DNA of 64,000 bases from Paratinospora sagittata (GCA_035771175.1 CM069598.1:14632438-14696437); one strand, 5' to 3'; numbered from the stretch's first letter, positions 26,479 to 38,310 are shown. Translations and numbers: made by a program. Notes: generated by a model not told the origin, from the sequence alone.

Positions 26479-27214
26479 TAAGAATTTTCTTGAAGAGAGG
26501 AATGGAAATGGAGAATCAGGGTTTTCAGAGTGTGGGATTGTTTCCCATCGTAGAAGAGCAAACGTGCAAGAAGAAGAAGAAATGAAAATATTTTTTGTAT
26601 TTACCCTTTTGAAAGATAATGAGATTCAGGTGAAGCTTAACGATAGGCCAGTAGAAATCTAACACGTGTCATGACTCGGCGCGATGACCCGTCGGTTCTT
26701 TTGTCCTGTTGGTGGTCGCTAATCTCTCTCAGTTTTCGTGGCTCACAAGAGTTGCGTTGCAACGAATAATGTCATGATTTCCGAGCAAAAAAAATAAAAA
26801 TAAAAATAAAAATAATGCCATGATTTTGATAAGATTCTTGTAACGTTTATTTATTTGACGAACCATAACCAGGCAAACTTCAATATGTTATATAGTATTA
26901 TTAGTAGTAGTAAACAAACTCTTAACACTCTTATCTCACTTTAACTAACAACAACACGTAATTCTCAAACTATTTTGTCCACTTATGTTGTCCAAATGGA
27001 TATCTTTGTTCTCTAATACACGATACATCTATATTTGCTAAGGAGTAAACCTCACGTAACATTTTCTTTTTATTTTTTTATTTTTTATTTTTTTGTTAAG
27101 GTCACGTAACATTTCCAAACACAGCGATTAAATCAGTATGGGATGCCCTTAATCTCAAAAACGATTTTGGCCCTTTCTCCAAGAAGAACAAGAGTGCTAT
27201 TCTTTCATTTTTTT
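26479..27214 (-). promoter_or_regulatory. THF1 upstream region with a G-box
   Basis: A perfect CACGTG lies at 26663-26668, about 185 bases before the THF1 start. G-boxes are common in light-responsive promoters of plastid-protein genes, so a role is plausible but unproven. A pyrimidine-rich leader precedes the ATG. The rest is AT-rich and ends at a copia LTR. Confidence 0.5.
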
Positions 27215-27639
27215 TGTTATGTGAAATCGTGGTAAAGCATAAAAGAAAACTAAGACAACAATATTTAATGTGGTTCGACAAATTGTCTACGTTCACGGGA
27301 GGTAGCAAACTTATATTTTCAGGGATTACAAATATCACCCTTAGGTGGATCTCTCAGATTGAATTTTTTGAATTAGATCTATCAGAATATAAATTTCAAA
27401 AATGAAGTAAGGCTCTATTTATAAGAGTATTCAGGGGCATTTTAATAATTATAAAAAATATATTTTAATATATATATTTTTTATTTGCTGTCAACTTTCG
27501 GCTCATTAGGCGTCGTTCACTTTAAATGCGCCATCCAATTTGAATGTGCAGCCGTCCATGTGGGGAGGTGGACCAACTGAATTTTTTTTTTTAATTTTTG
27601 TCGCCTGTCGCCCACTGAGGTAGACCCAAAAAATCTCCA
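27215..27639 (-). repeat. 3' LTR of the Tnt1-like element
   Basis: It aligns along its length with 32333-32779 (shared blocks AGACAACAATATTTAAYGTG, AGGTGGATCTCTCAGATTG, TATGTGGGGAGGTGGACCAA-like) with scattered substitutions and about 20 bases of indels. Confidence 0.9.
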
Positions 27640-27736
27640 CCTCTACCTCATGTGGAACATGACTCCTCCACACCTGCAATCTCTCTACAGATAGCAAGCT
27701 TCCTTCAAAAAACTGTTGCTGCCTCCATTAGTACCC

Positions 27737-30700
27737 TTAGGCACTCCGAGCTTGTGAAATGTTGATCAAGTCCAAACAATGTTGGAACTTGATCCCTGTA
27801 ACCACCTTTGTAAGCATATCTGCAGTCTTGATCTTTTGCAGAAGAATACTCCCTTCTTCTACTATTTTTCGAACAAAATGAAAACGAACGTCAATATGCT
27901 TCGTTCGACTGTGATGAACTTGGTTCTTTGCCAAACAAATAGCACCCTGGCTGTCGCAGAAAACTTCAACATTCTTCTGCACAATTCCCAAGTCTTTAGT
28001 CAATCCATGAAGCCAGATTGCTTCCTTGAAAGCTTCTGTTACTGCCATGTACTCTGCCTCTGTAGTAAACAAAGCAATTGTTGATTGTAGTGTTGATCTC
28101 TAACTCACTGGTCCTCCTGCCATAGTGAAAACATAACCAGTAGTAGATCTGCGCTTGTCAAGATCTCCAGCATAGTCCGAATCCACATATTTGACTAGAT
28201 GCTTACAACATTTCTTATCTCTCTCGAACTTTAAACCAATATCCACAGTACCATGAATATACCGTAGTATCCACTTCACTGCTTGCCAGTGGCCTTTACC
28301 GGGGTTGTGCATGTAACGACTTACCATACTTACAGCAAGTGAAATGTCAGGTCTGGTACACACCATAGCATACATCAAGGCACCAACTGCATTTGCATAT
28401 GGAATGTTCTCCATTTGCTTCTCCTGATCCTTAGATTTGGTAACATTGATGTACTTAGCTTGAAATGTGGTGTCAATGGTGTGCTCACATGTTTTGTGTC
28501 ATTGCCAATGCCAAAAGTTTGAAGAACCTTCTTTAAATACTAAGTCTGAGTCAAACAAATTGTGTCTTTGGCCCTGTCTCGAGTAATCTCCATCCTGAGA
28601 ATTTTTCTGGCCTCTCCAAGATCCTTCATTTCAAACTCTGAGCTCAATTGAGCCTTCAACTTGTTGATCTCCACCTTGCTTTTAGATGCGATTAACATAT
28701 CATTTTCATATAAAAGCAAGTAGATAAATGTACCATCTTGAAGTTTGCGATAATAGACACAATGATCAAACTGACTCCGGGTATATTGCCGCCCTTTGAT
28801 GAAGCTGTCAAATCTCTTGTACCACTGTCTTGGTGACTGCTTCAGGCCATACAATGACTTGCTCAACTTGCAAGCCCAATTCTATCTTCCTGGTACTTTG
28901 AATCCTTCTGGTTGAGACATATATATATCTCCTCTTCCAAATTACCATGCAGAAAAACAGTTTTGACATCGAGTTGGGCTAACTCGAGATCAAACTGTGC
29001 AACCAAAGCCAATAATATTCGAATTGACGAATGCTTAACAACAGGTGAGAATACCTCATTGTAGTCAATGCCTTCCTTCTAAGCGTAGCCTTTTGCTACC
29101 AGTCTGGCTTTATATCGTATATTATCTGTGCTGGGAGAGCCTTCCTTCTTAGCGAAAACCCATTTGCAGCCAATTGGTTTCTTTCATTTCGGAAGTGGAA
29201 CCAACTTCCAAGTCTGATTCTGATGGAGTGATTTCATCTCCTCATTCATTGTCATTTTTCACTTATCACTTTCCATACTCTGAATAACATCTTTGTAATT
29301 GTATGAAATATCATCTCCGGTGACTGGAAATGCATATGCAACCATGTCAGTGTACCGAGCAGGTTTGCGGATTTCTCTTCTTGGTCGACTGATGGCAATT
29401 GATTCTGGTTGTTGACTGATGTTTGGTCCTGGAGCCTCCACCTCAACTGAGATTTTCTCCTCGTCTTCTTCAGGATGGTTGGATATCTCTGCTGACTTGC
29501 CAGGAGTTACTAGAATATCTAACTCCACCTGCTGATGCAAATCTGGATCTCGATTTTCTTTATCAGAAATTGTATGCTTTAACATCACAAATTCGTCAAA
29601 AGTTACAACTTGACTTAGTACAATCTTCTTTGACTCAGGGTTCCATAGTCGGAAAGCCTTAACTCCTTCACTAAAGCCCATGAAAATTGCTTTCTTGGAC
29701 CTAGGATCCAGTTTGGATTCCTTCACATGAAAATATGCAGTGCATCTGAAAATGCGCAGAGAATTATAATCTGAAACGGGTTGTCCAGACCATACCTCCT
29801 TCGGAGTTTTGTCATCTAGTGCTGTTGCAGGAAGTCTATTGATGATATAAAAGGCATATGACAAAGTTTTAGTCCAAAATGCCTTGCTCAGTCCAGAATG
29901 AGATAACATGCAGCGAACTTTATCTACCAAAGTACGATTCATGCATTCAACAATACCGTTTTATTGTGGCGTGCCTGGTACTGTGAAATGTCTGACTATC
30001 CCTTCATTCTCACAAAGTTTCTGAAATGGGTCTGACTTGTATTCTCCTCCATTATCAGATTTGAGTCTCTTAATCTTCCTTCCCGTTTGGGTTTCTACCA
30101 TTCTTCCATATAAGAAAGATATCTAGCACTTCATCTTTATGCTTCATGGTATAAACCCAAGTATAGCGTGAGAAATCATCAATGAAAGTAACAAACCAAC
30201 GTTTACCTCCCAAAGAAGCATTTCGAGAGGGTCCCCAAACGTCTGTATGAACATAATCCAATGTCCTTTTGTGCGGTGGATTGCAGTGCCAAACTTGACT
30301 CTCGTCTGCTTGCCTAAGATACAATGCTCGCAGAAGTCAAGTTTTTCGATCTTTGCACATTTCAAAGAACCTTGCTTTATCAAGGTTTGAAGAGCCTTCT
30401 CTCCAACATGGCCGAGCTGCATGTGCCAAAGTCGGGAAGTGTCCGATGAAACATCATTAGAACTGGTGCAAGCTGATACATTTTCGATTAGTGTGTGTCC
30501 GTCAAGGAAATAGAGAATTCCTTTCTAAGTTCCCTTCATGGCCAAGAGTGTTCCACGTACAACCTTCAGAACTCCACCTTCAATGGTTACCTTGTAACCG
30601 CTGGAATCAAGGACTCCTAGTGAGATAAGATTTTTCTTCAGATCTGGGACATATCTGACTTCCGTGAGCCGTCTTGTTGTACCATCATGCATCTTAAGGC

Positions 30701-31735
30701 GTATAGTTCAAATACCCTTTGTTTGGCAGGTATTGTTGTTGCCCATGAGCACGACTCCTCCATCAAACTCATCTAATTTTGAGAACCAATGTCGATTCGG
30801 ACACATATGATAGGAACATCCAGAATCTAATATCCATCTATCAGACTGATTGTCTATAGATGAAACTGAGAATGCAGAATCTTCTTCAGCCTTATGTGCC
30901 ACATTTGCATCTGTCTTGTCCTTATTTGGACAATCTTTTTTCCAGTGCCCCTTTTGGTGACAATAGGCACATCCATCCTTTGTAAGACGTCGACGTGATG
31001 AAGGTCCTTTTGACTTTGAGCGAGATCGGCCTCGCCCACTGGATCTATCAGATTTGTTGTTAGCCTTGCCTTTGGATACCGTCAAGGCTTCTGGTGATGC
31101 TTCCTTGTTATCGAGCTGGTCCTTCATTCGATACTCGTTGTTCACCAAAACATTTGAAACATCACTGAATTTAATATCATCTTTACCATATAGCAAAGTT
31201 GTTGTTAAATGTTCATAACTTTCAGGAAAAGAGTTTAACAACAATAGTGTCTTATCCTCATCACTAATTTCAGCATCAAGATTTTGTAGATCAGCGAGAA
31301 TCTTGTTGAAATTATCGAGATGCTCAATCATGAGAGTACATTTCTTGTACTGAAAACGAAAGAGCTTCTTCTTCAGGTAGAGTCGGTTCTCTATACTTTT
31401 CGTCATGTACTTGTTCTCCAGTTTCTTCCAGAGACTTGTTGCCATAGTCTTTTTTAAGACAAAGTACTTCTGATATTTTGCCAAACAGAGTCTGATTGTT
31501 CCACAAGCTTGACGATTTACGCAATTTCAATCATCATCGGACATATCCTTGGGTTTGGTTTGGTTTCTAAGGCGATATGTGATCCTTCTCGGAATAATAG
31601 ATCTAGAACTTCGCATTGCCACATGCCAAAGTTGTTGGTGCCGTTGAATTTCTCCACCTCGAACTTTGTGTTGGACATCGAACTTCTTTGCCAAGGATGA
31701 CTTGTGGTTGCAATATCTTTTGAGATTTCCTCCAT
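27737..31735 (-). pseudogene. Tnt1-like copia gag-pol, interrupted
   Basis: Reading right to left: the gag start MEEISKDIATTSHPWQ at 31735 and a stop near 31520. The main gag block at 31484-30708 has the zinc knuckle CAYCHQKGHWKKDC and the protease signature WILDSGCSYHMCP. Integrase pieces follow at 30422-30070 (HVGEKALQTLIKQGSLKCAK; DYVHTDVWGPSRNASLGGKR) and 29942-29259 (MNRTLVDKVRCMLSHSGLSK). RT is at 28866-28540 (SKSLYGLKQSPRQWYKRF) and RNase H at 28414-28100 and 28072-27737 (TTEAEYMAVTEAFKEAIWLH). At the RT active site the expected YVDD-type motif reads YEND, and stops separate the blocks, so the copy cannot make a working polyprotein. Confidence 0.92.
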
Positions 31736-31963
31736 TATTAAAACCGAAGATATGTATGACGCTGAAAAGTGCTTGAAAAATGATAAACGACTCCAACTAA
31801 GCTATATCAATAACTTAGAAGCTGAATCTGCAGAAACTGATTGCACTGTTGCGTCTGGAACGGTCGAAAATGGTGGAAACGAGTCTGACTTTGCTGAAAT
31901 CAGACGAAAAATGAGCTGGATATGGTTGGTAAACTGAAAATGGATTCGGTCAACTGTGGACCG

Positions 31964-32095
31964 AAACGGGCTTGGCCGGATAAACAGTATCGGGCCGAAG
32001 TGGGCTGAGAGAGGGCTGGGCCGGATAAACAGTACGGGCCGAAGTGGGCTGAGAGCGGGCTGGGCCGGGGATGAACAGTATCGGGCTGGGTTGGC
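31964..32095. repeat. GC-rich tandem repeat in the untranslated leader of the Tnt1-like element
   Basis: A unit of about 50-55 bases (GGGCTKGGCCGGATAAACAG, then GGGCCGAAGTGGGCTGAGAG) occurs about 2.5 times. It lies between the primer site and the gag start. Confidence 0.85.
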
Positions 32096-32318
32096 TGGAC
32101 GGGGTCAGGGTCGTGGGTCGGATCCTGGTCAGATCCTTCTTCTTCACTACGCCTGTGCCTGTTTCTCATCGTTTATTACGTTGGACTCCTGGAAACGAGA
32201 GTTACCTTTACGGGTGATCAAAAAATAGTTCCGATCATTTTTACGGAATCTCGAAATTTTGATGCAGTCTCGAAAAATTTGACGGAGGGTCCGTTTTTCT
32301 TCCAAAGCTTAACCTCGT

Positions 32319-32329
32319 CTCTGATACCA
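32319..32329 (-). other. Primer binding site (initiator tRNA-Met type) of the Tnt1-like element
   Basis: On the minus strand it reads TGGTATCAGAG, three bases inside the LTR. This is the classic complement of the plant initiator tRNA-Met 3' end. Confidence 0.9.
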
Positions 32330-32332
32330 ATT

Positions 32333-32779
32333 TGTTATGCGAAATCCTGATAAAGCATTAAAGAAAAACAAGACAACAATATTTAACGTGGTTCGACAAA
32401 TTGCCTACGTCCACGGGAGGCAGCAAACTTGTATTTTCAGGGATTACAAATATCACCCTTAGGTGGATCTCTCAGATTGGATCTCTTGAATTAGATCTCT
32501 TAGATTATATCTCTTAGAATATGAATTTTAAGAATGAAGTAAGGTTCTATTTATAAGAGTATTCATGAGCATTTTCGTAATTATAAAAAAATATATTTTA
32601 ATATATATATTTTTTATTTGCTATCAACTTTCGGCGCATTCGACGCCGCCCACTTTGAATGCGCCATCCAATTTGAATGTGCAACCACCCATGTGGGGAG
32701 GTGGACCAACCGAATTATTATTATTTTTTTAATGTTTGTCGTCTGTCGCCCACTGAGGTGGACCCCAAGATTTTTCACA
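32333..32779 (-). repeat. 5' LTR of the Tnt1-like element
   Basis: On the minus strand it starts TGTGAAAAATC and ends GCATAACA. It pairs with 27215-27639. Confidence 0.9.
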
Positions 32780-33505
32780 CCAATTTTTAAGATAACTCTA
32801 GTATGTTGGTTGTCCTCTCTCTAGATTGAAAGCTTGTCTTCTACCAATTTACCATACAATTTATCGATTTCAAAAAAAAAAGAAAAACACAAAAACACTA
32901 TTTATTGTAAAAGTTATTGATAAATTTATCAAAAATGTTAATTTAACTGTAAATTTTATAACTATATATATATATATATATATATAACTATACATGCATA
33001 TTTATTAAATATTTATATTTTATATATTTTTAAATATTTAACAAATAATTTAATAGATATACATGTGTCTAATTATAATTTTTTACGATTAAATTAGCAT
33101 TTCTCTCAATTTATAATGTTAAATAAAAAGTTTACATTTACTTGGTTACTGAAGAAAGAGGGGCTCTACTCGAGTTGTCGTATTGGTATTACCTTGAGAA
33201 AACGACGTCAGAGTTTTGGCATTTACTAAGAAAACAACAAAGCAAAACAACCAGCAAAGTAAAGTTGGCAGCAGAACCAGCAGTTTCGCCAAAACCACAA
33301 CCTTAATTAATTCCTGCTGAAAAAAAAAAAAAAAAAAAAAACAGCCCCTGGATTTGCCCACTCTCATCATTCATCACCAATGTATATAATTTGCTCATCC
33401 TCCTCATTTCCCAGTTAAAAAAACCAAAGAAAAAGACGAGAAGAAGAAGCCTACTTGCAACTAGCTATCAAGCAGAGAAAATCTAAGAGATACTTCTCGA
33501 TCAAT
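32780..33505 (+). promoter_or_regulatory. Upstream region of wound-induced gene copy 1
   Basis: AT-rich spacer with a (TA)n microsatellite (32962-32986) and a poly(A) tract near 33320-33342. A good TATA box, TATATAA (33383-33389), lies about 117 bases before the start codon of the next gene. An A-rich leader follows. The conserved promoter block of copies 2-4 is not present here. Confidence 0.55.
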
Positions 33506-33772
33506 ATGAGTTCAACTAGTAGAGCTTGGATTGTGGCAGCCAGCATTGGAGCCGTAGAAGCTCTAAAGGATCAAGGGATCTGTAGATGGAACTACGTTCT
33601 TCGTTCGTTGCATCAACACGCAAAGAAGAATATTGGTTCGTTTTCAGAGTCACGGAGAGTGTATTTGGCTTCGATGCTTGTAAGGAAGGGCGTAGAAGAA
33701 GATCAGAAGTTGAAGCAATCGGAAGAATCGTTGAGAAAAGTCATGTACTTGAGCTGCTGGGGACCCAATTGA
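33506..33772 (+). CDS. Small wound-induced protein, copy 1 (DUF3774/PF12609-type, 88 aa)
   Basis: A single-exon gene. The protein shows the family pattern in full: SRAWIVAASIGAVEALKDQG near the N-terminus, ICRWNYVLRSLHQH, and the invariant end LRKVMYLSCWGPN. Members are short plant polypeptides induced by wounding and pathogen signals; their biochemical role is poorly known. The N-terminal stretch is hydrophobic but is not a classical cleavable signal peptide. The start at 33506 was chosen because it gives MSSTSRAW, matching the paralogues; an in-frame ATG at 33455 lies in the leader. It differs from the other copies at a few positions (T4, V29, and V in MLVRKG) and has unrelated flanks, so it looks like the oldest duplicate of the four. 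Confidence 0.93.
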   Translation: MSSTSRAWIVAASIGAVEALKDQGICRWNYVLRSLHQHAKKNIGSFSESRRVYLASMLVRKGVEEDQKLKQSEESLRKVMYLSCWGPN

Positions 33773-34717
33773 TGGGCTGAAGAAAAGTTTTAATAGCACC
33801 GATATATCGATCTTTAATTGGTGTTTGGTTTGTATCATTAGAAGCAATTTTGAGAGACTGACTTGTAGCTCAGAAACTGTAAATTAGATTGATTATATAT
33901 ATAAAATGAGTCAGTGACTTACATCGTATTTAAGATGGCTCCCTTTTAATTGTTTAATATTTACAGAGTATTGCATTGATTAATTTTCTGTGATTTTTCA
34001 CAGCTCCATTGTTCAATTTTCGGTGAATTTCCATAGCCTAGTAGTTCTGATGATCTTGTGGAAGCATAGCATGAGGGCTTGGCCCTCTTCTCACTTTGCT
34101 ATGTTTATGTATCTAAGTTCAGTAAAAAACGTTTTGTATTTGTGAGGTTATCACTAAATAAATTGTTGGTGAAAATTATTATAATAAAATTTAATTCTAT
34201 AAAGAAAAAGAAAAAAAAAAGATATTGGAGTACAGACAGCAAATATTTCCTTGTCTTTAAAAAATAAAAATAAACCAATGACATTTGAGGTATTATAGTT
34301 ATAATAAATAGTATTTTTATTTTATAGAGCAAAGCGGAGAAAACATATTCATGTAACCCGCCTTATGTAATAATTGACAATTATTGTTATATGAAAATGG
34401 TAAAATAACATAAATTATAATTTGAACTAAATGATCACCTCAACACTTTAAAATAACCTCAAATTATGCTATAATTGTGTAATTCGGGATAATCTAGAAA
34501 ATGTTGGGATAATATTTTTTTAATTAGAGTTTGTGTTCTAATTATTTAAGCATTCCTATACCTTATAGTCTAACTTAAGAGTATAAAACCTTTTCTTTTT
34601 CTCAAATAACTTAAGACAAAACTTAATTATCACTTAAAATCACAATTAATAAAATTCTATAACAGATACCCTGCATTAAAAATGCTAAAGCACACTAAGC
34701 AGGACAAACTAATATGG
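33773..34717. other. Spacer after wound-induced copy 1, with one RTE-like tail scrap
   Basis: AT-rich DNA that begins with the 3' UTR of copy 1. Near 34322-34385 a short scrap (TAGAGCAAAGCGGAGAAAAC ... CATATTCATGTAACCCGCC) resembles the RTE LINE tails in DGK5. Nothing else recognised. Confidence 0.45.
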
Positions 34718-35225
34718 CCACATTAAGTGGTATTTCATAGGGGTGGCAAAGAACTATGTTTGGATGGGTCTCCGTTTAGGCCACGCCTTATATATATATA
34801 TATATATGGTGAGCTCAGACCCAACCTTATTTTAAGTTTGGGCAACATGTCTTTGCCTAAATCTAGCCTTATTTAAAATTGCTTACAACTAATCATAAGG
34901 AGCAATCTCATCCTTGTGAATTTCTTAAAAAATGCTTACAACAAAGGACTCGAAGACTGTGCACCACATTGCAAATAACATTTATTTTTTAGGTAGAAGA
35001 TTTGAACACTGCCCACCTCTACGAGCAAAAATGCTCTAACTGTCACATTAAGTGGTATTTCATAGGGGTGACAAAAAACTAAGTTCGGATGGGTCCAATT
35101 TTAGGCAACACCTTATACAAATATACATATGGTGGGCTCGAACTTGGCCTGATTTTAAGTTCGGGTAATATGTATTTGCCTAAACTTAGCCTTATTTTTA
35201 AATTGGGCTGCCCAGTTTTGTCTAA
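34718..35225. repeat. Directly repeated ~180-bp blocks, 324 bp apart
   Basis: The block starts CACATTAAGTGGTATTTCAT at 34719 and again at 35043. It runs through ATAGGGGTGRCAAARAACTA, a GCCT...TATACA/TATATA stretch, TTTTAAGTTYGGG and TTTGCCTAAA. It is diverged but alignable. The family is unknown; the GGGGTGGCAAA and GGGCC-like words resemble non-autonomous DNA elements of plants. Confidence 0.65.
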
Positions 35226-35909
35226 ATTTTAGAAAATTATAGTATAATTTCCATTAATTAATATTATAAGTATAAAATAATATTTTATGACTAAAGTATC
35301 ATATTCACATATTTGAAAAAAGTTATTATAATATAACAAAGTAATTTTATGATAAAATTATGTATTTGTTAATGTTTTTTGCACAAGAAAAATTAATAAT
35401 TTTACCCCTATGTAAACCAGATTTTATAAATCCAGATATTTAAAATTGCTGGCCCTCTTAAATTCGGGCCTCTTTTTTTACCCAAACCCGGCCTTAATCT
35501 AGTATTTTAAAACTATTAATGAGTTTAATCAATCTACTAGTAACTATAAATATTCAAGCTAATTTGATTTTATAAATTAATAACCTTAGGAAAACTTTCA
35601 GGTCATTGAATACAAAACATAAGATTAGTATTAATTTTTTAGTACTAGTGATAGAGTGATATTTATGGTATATGTTGATACCAACGCAAATATTGTTAGA
35701 TTGCCAAACTCATTTGTTAAAGAAGGATCGACTCATCCGTGTGGAATCCACAGAAAAAGGAAGCGCCGCTCTTGAAAAACAGGGTGGTTTTCCCCATCAA
35801 TTATAATGTTGACACCTTTCATTGTTTCCTATAAAACAAACGGCTGAGTCTAAGAAACAACCAAACGAGCCCGTGGTAAAGTTAAACAAAACCGGGGCAC
35901 GAGTGAAAC

Positions 35910-35969
35910 TGCCCCCAGTTTCAGCGACTCAACCACCAAATAATCTAATCTTTTATATACGTATAAATA
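35910..35969 (+). promoter_or_regulatory. Core promoter of wound-induced copy 2
   Basis: The block TGCCCCCAGTTTCAGC (35910-35925), shared exactly with copies 3 and 4, lies about 37 bases upstream of the TATA box TATAAATA (35962-35969). The start codon is about 136 bases beyond the TATA box. Confidence 0.65.
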
Positions 35970-36104
35970 AACCAAGATGGCTTGTATCCATCGGAAGTAG
36001 CAAGCACTTTACTAACACAAGAAGCAGAGCGAGCGATCGATCGATCGATCGAGAAACAGAGAAGAAGAGAATCAGATATCGAAGATCTCTAGCTTGGAAG
36101 AAGA

Positions 36105-36368
36105 ATGAGTTCAGCGAGTAGAGCTTGGATCGTGGCGGCGAGCATTGGAGCAGTGGAAGCTCTGAAGGATCAAGGGATCTGCAGATGGAATTATGCGCTT
36201 CGATCGTTGCATCAGCACGCAAGGAAGAATATTGGATCGTTTTCGGAGTCACGGAGAGTGTATTTGGCTTCGATGCTTGCGAGGAAAGGAGTGGAAGATC
36301 AGAAGTTGAAGCAATCGGAGGAATCGTTGAGGAAAGTCATGTACTTGAGCTGTTGGGGACCCAATTGA
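36105..36368 (+). CDS. Small wound-induced protein, copy 2 (87 aa)
   Basis: A single-exon member of the same family. It starts MSSASRAWIVAASIGAVEAL and ends MYLSCWGPN. Compared with copies 3 and 4 it lacks one glutamate in the KGVE(E)DQKLK stretch, an in-frame 3-base difference, and has R for K before NIGSFSESRR. The 5' leader carries a CGAT repeat (36034-36050). Its promoter block is shared with copies 3 and 4. Its downstream spacer is homologous to that of copy 3 but has been split by the transposon nest starting at about 36956. Likely functional; expression is not shown by sequence. Confidence 0.93.
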   Translation: MSSASRAWIVAASIGAVEALKDQGICRWNYALRSLHQHARKNIGSFSESRRVYLASMLARKGVEDQKLKQSEESLRKVMYLSCWGPN

Positions 36369-36955
36369 TGAGCTGATCAAGATGAATGAGAGATTTAAGA
36401 AAGAAAAATACTTTCTGAAAGGCAAAATTTTGAGTGTACTGTCTTGTATCTGTAAATTCGGTTCGATTAATTGTATATGAAATCAGTTTCTTTGAAGAAG
36501 AGTTATTGATGATCAACAACTGTTGGTTTGCCCTAACTTGCAAGTGGAGAGCTAGCTAGTAAGTGCAATTGAGCTGTGTGGTAAAAATGAGTTCTAAAAT
36601 CATTTACATTTATCAATTTTTCAAGTACCAAATATCAAATGTAAATATTATCTTTTTCTTTTCTTTTCTTTTTTTAAATGCATGTAAATACTCATTAAAC
36701 CTAGCACTAATTTAAATGGGTGAGTCGCCATTAGTACATTAAATTATTTAAGATATTGCTCTATAAAATTAGGAGAAGAGAAGAGTGCTAAAAACGACTT
36801 AAAATTCATATTCAAAAATATATTCAAGCTATATGGCAATATATCATATGAGAAAAAAAAATCTTCAATCACTCACCATACATCATATCGGTAGGGTATA
36901 GCAATTAAGTGTTGATTTTATAAGTAAAATTCTTAATTCAATGCACCAATGAGCT
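36369..36955. other. 3' spacer of copy 2, left half of the duplicated unit
   Basis: It includes GTAAATACTCATTAAACCTAGC near 36703 and GTACATTAAATTA near 36735, both recurring downstream of copy 3 (about 55144-55230). The last 33 bases (36923-36955) recur with one mismatch at 52935-52967, on the other side of the transposon nest. Confidence 0.7.
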
Positions 36956-37480
36956 TTGTTACAGCAAATTTTTTTCTTTTTGTCAAATGTAAGGAAGTTG
37001 TATTAATATTGGCCATAAAACGCCACCCAAAAAAAGAAAAAAAAAAGCCATCCTCAGACAATAAACTCCCTTACAACTGAAGGGAACCTCAAGAGAGGAG
37101 AGCTTTTCTTGGTAGAGTATGAGCCGTTACGTTAAATGGACGGCGAATTGATAGAAGAAAATGGGACCACCCCCCCTCATAATTCTCACAACTATATCAT
37201 GAATAATCGGATCAAGGTCCGGGAGGTCATTGAAATTATCTCACAGCTTCTTTATCACCATCACTGAATCTGAGAAAACTTTCAATGGAAAACTGAATTG
37301 AGGAATTACTTTAATTGCCATTAGTTCAGCCTGAAGCACTGAGTATGTCAAACCTATTTTCTCCGCTCCCGATTGAGTGATATTCATCCCCTCTGGATCA
37401 AGGAGAACCCAACCAACACTGGAATTGGCAGTTGATAAATCCCTAGCAGCATCACAAAGCAGACACCGGCTATCACAACC
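36956..37480 (-). mobile_element. LINE fragment, 3' part: RNase H-like domain and tail
   Basis: On the minus strand the sequence reads CDAARDLSTANSSVGWVLLD, GMNITQSGAEKIGLTYSVLQ and AELMAIKVIPQFSFPLKVFS. These are landmarks of the RNase H-like (RVT_3) domain at the end of plant LINE ORF2. At least one in-frame stop is present. The element's 3' end, an A-rich tract, lies near 36970. The reading continues directly from the block ending at 48471, so both belong to one element split by an insertion. Confidence 0.85.
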
Positions 37481-38167
37481 CGATTTTTAACACTAAAATT
37501 TTAGGTAATAAGAATAAATATTTGATTTTATCAAGAAAATAGCAACAAAAAAAAAAAATTAAAGTCGTGAATTGTATCAATCTACCTAAACTCTAAAATC
37601 TTTTCCCAGGTAAAAAAATTTAATAATACCATTTATATTCAAAATAAGGTCATAAGTTAAGATAGATGAATACTCTTTCAATTTCTATGCCACGGACTAT
37701 ATATTTTCATTACACAAATTGAATATTGAGTCATAAGGGTACTTGCTTTTGTCCATCCATTATGGACACAACATTTTAAATATATTCATCAAATAAAATT
37801 AACAAGTTCGAGTTCATAAATATATAAAATAACTCATGAAATCTTCAACAACCATTATAATGTTCCAAAAACATTAATTTCTAATACGACCCGTTTAATT
37901 GATATAATCAATAATTAAATAACTACTTAGTCCAGCTACCATAACGTTACTCAAGCCACTAACCCACCCCTACTATTGTGAGACACGTGACTTTATTCTT
38001 TTATGTACCTGCACGTGAAAAATAAGGGTGAGCTTAAAAGCCCAGTGGGTCCTCCATAAACATTCACAGTATTTTACTATGATATATAAATGAGAACATA
38101 CATACAAGTTTCAAACATTAACGTTGCACACATCGATTTGTTTGATAGTCGAGATTGAGTGTGTACC

Positions 38168-38310
38168 TTTAGGGGATCCGTCCAAGGGTGATACTTACCC
38201 AAATATCTTAAGGGATCCGCCCCATCTCAAATCTAAGTATCCCATCTTAGGGGATCCGCCCCATGGGTGGTATTGGCTCAAATATCTTAAGGGATCTGCC
38301 CCTCTTAATA
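38168..38310. repeat. GGATCCGCCCC short tandem repeat in the solo LTR
   Basis: Four spaced copies of a RGGGATCYGYCC motif, with intervening AAATATCTTA-type blocks repeated as well. Confidence 0.75.

Larger units (their letters stand above)
27215..32779 (-). mobile_element. Tnt1-like Ty1/copia LTR retrotransposon, full length but defective
   Basis: It has direct LTRs at both ends (27215-27639 and 32333-32779), both with TG...CA-like termini. A PBS complementary to initiator tRNA-Met lies just inside the right LTR, and a gag-pol reading runs right to left. The 5.57-kb length is normal for this group. The coding region is broken by stops and frameshifts. No matching 5-bp target-site duplication is obvious; the left flank is a T-run and the right flank is CCAAT. 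Confidence 0.92.

Noticed and set aside
26297..26662. 121-codon plus-strand frame opposite the THF1 first exon
   Set aside because: It is an antisense shadow of the transit-peptide exon and matches no family.
38168..38310. Spaced GGGGATCCGCCCC repeats as a possible CRISPR-like array
   Set aside because: Only four imperfect units with unequal spacers that themselves repeat, inside a plant LTR. It is not a CRISPR array.
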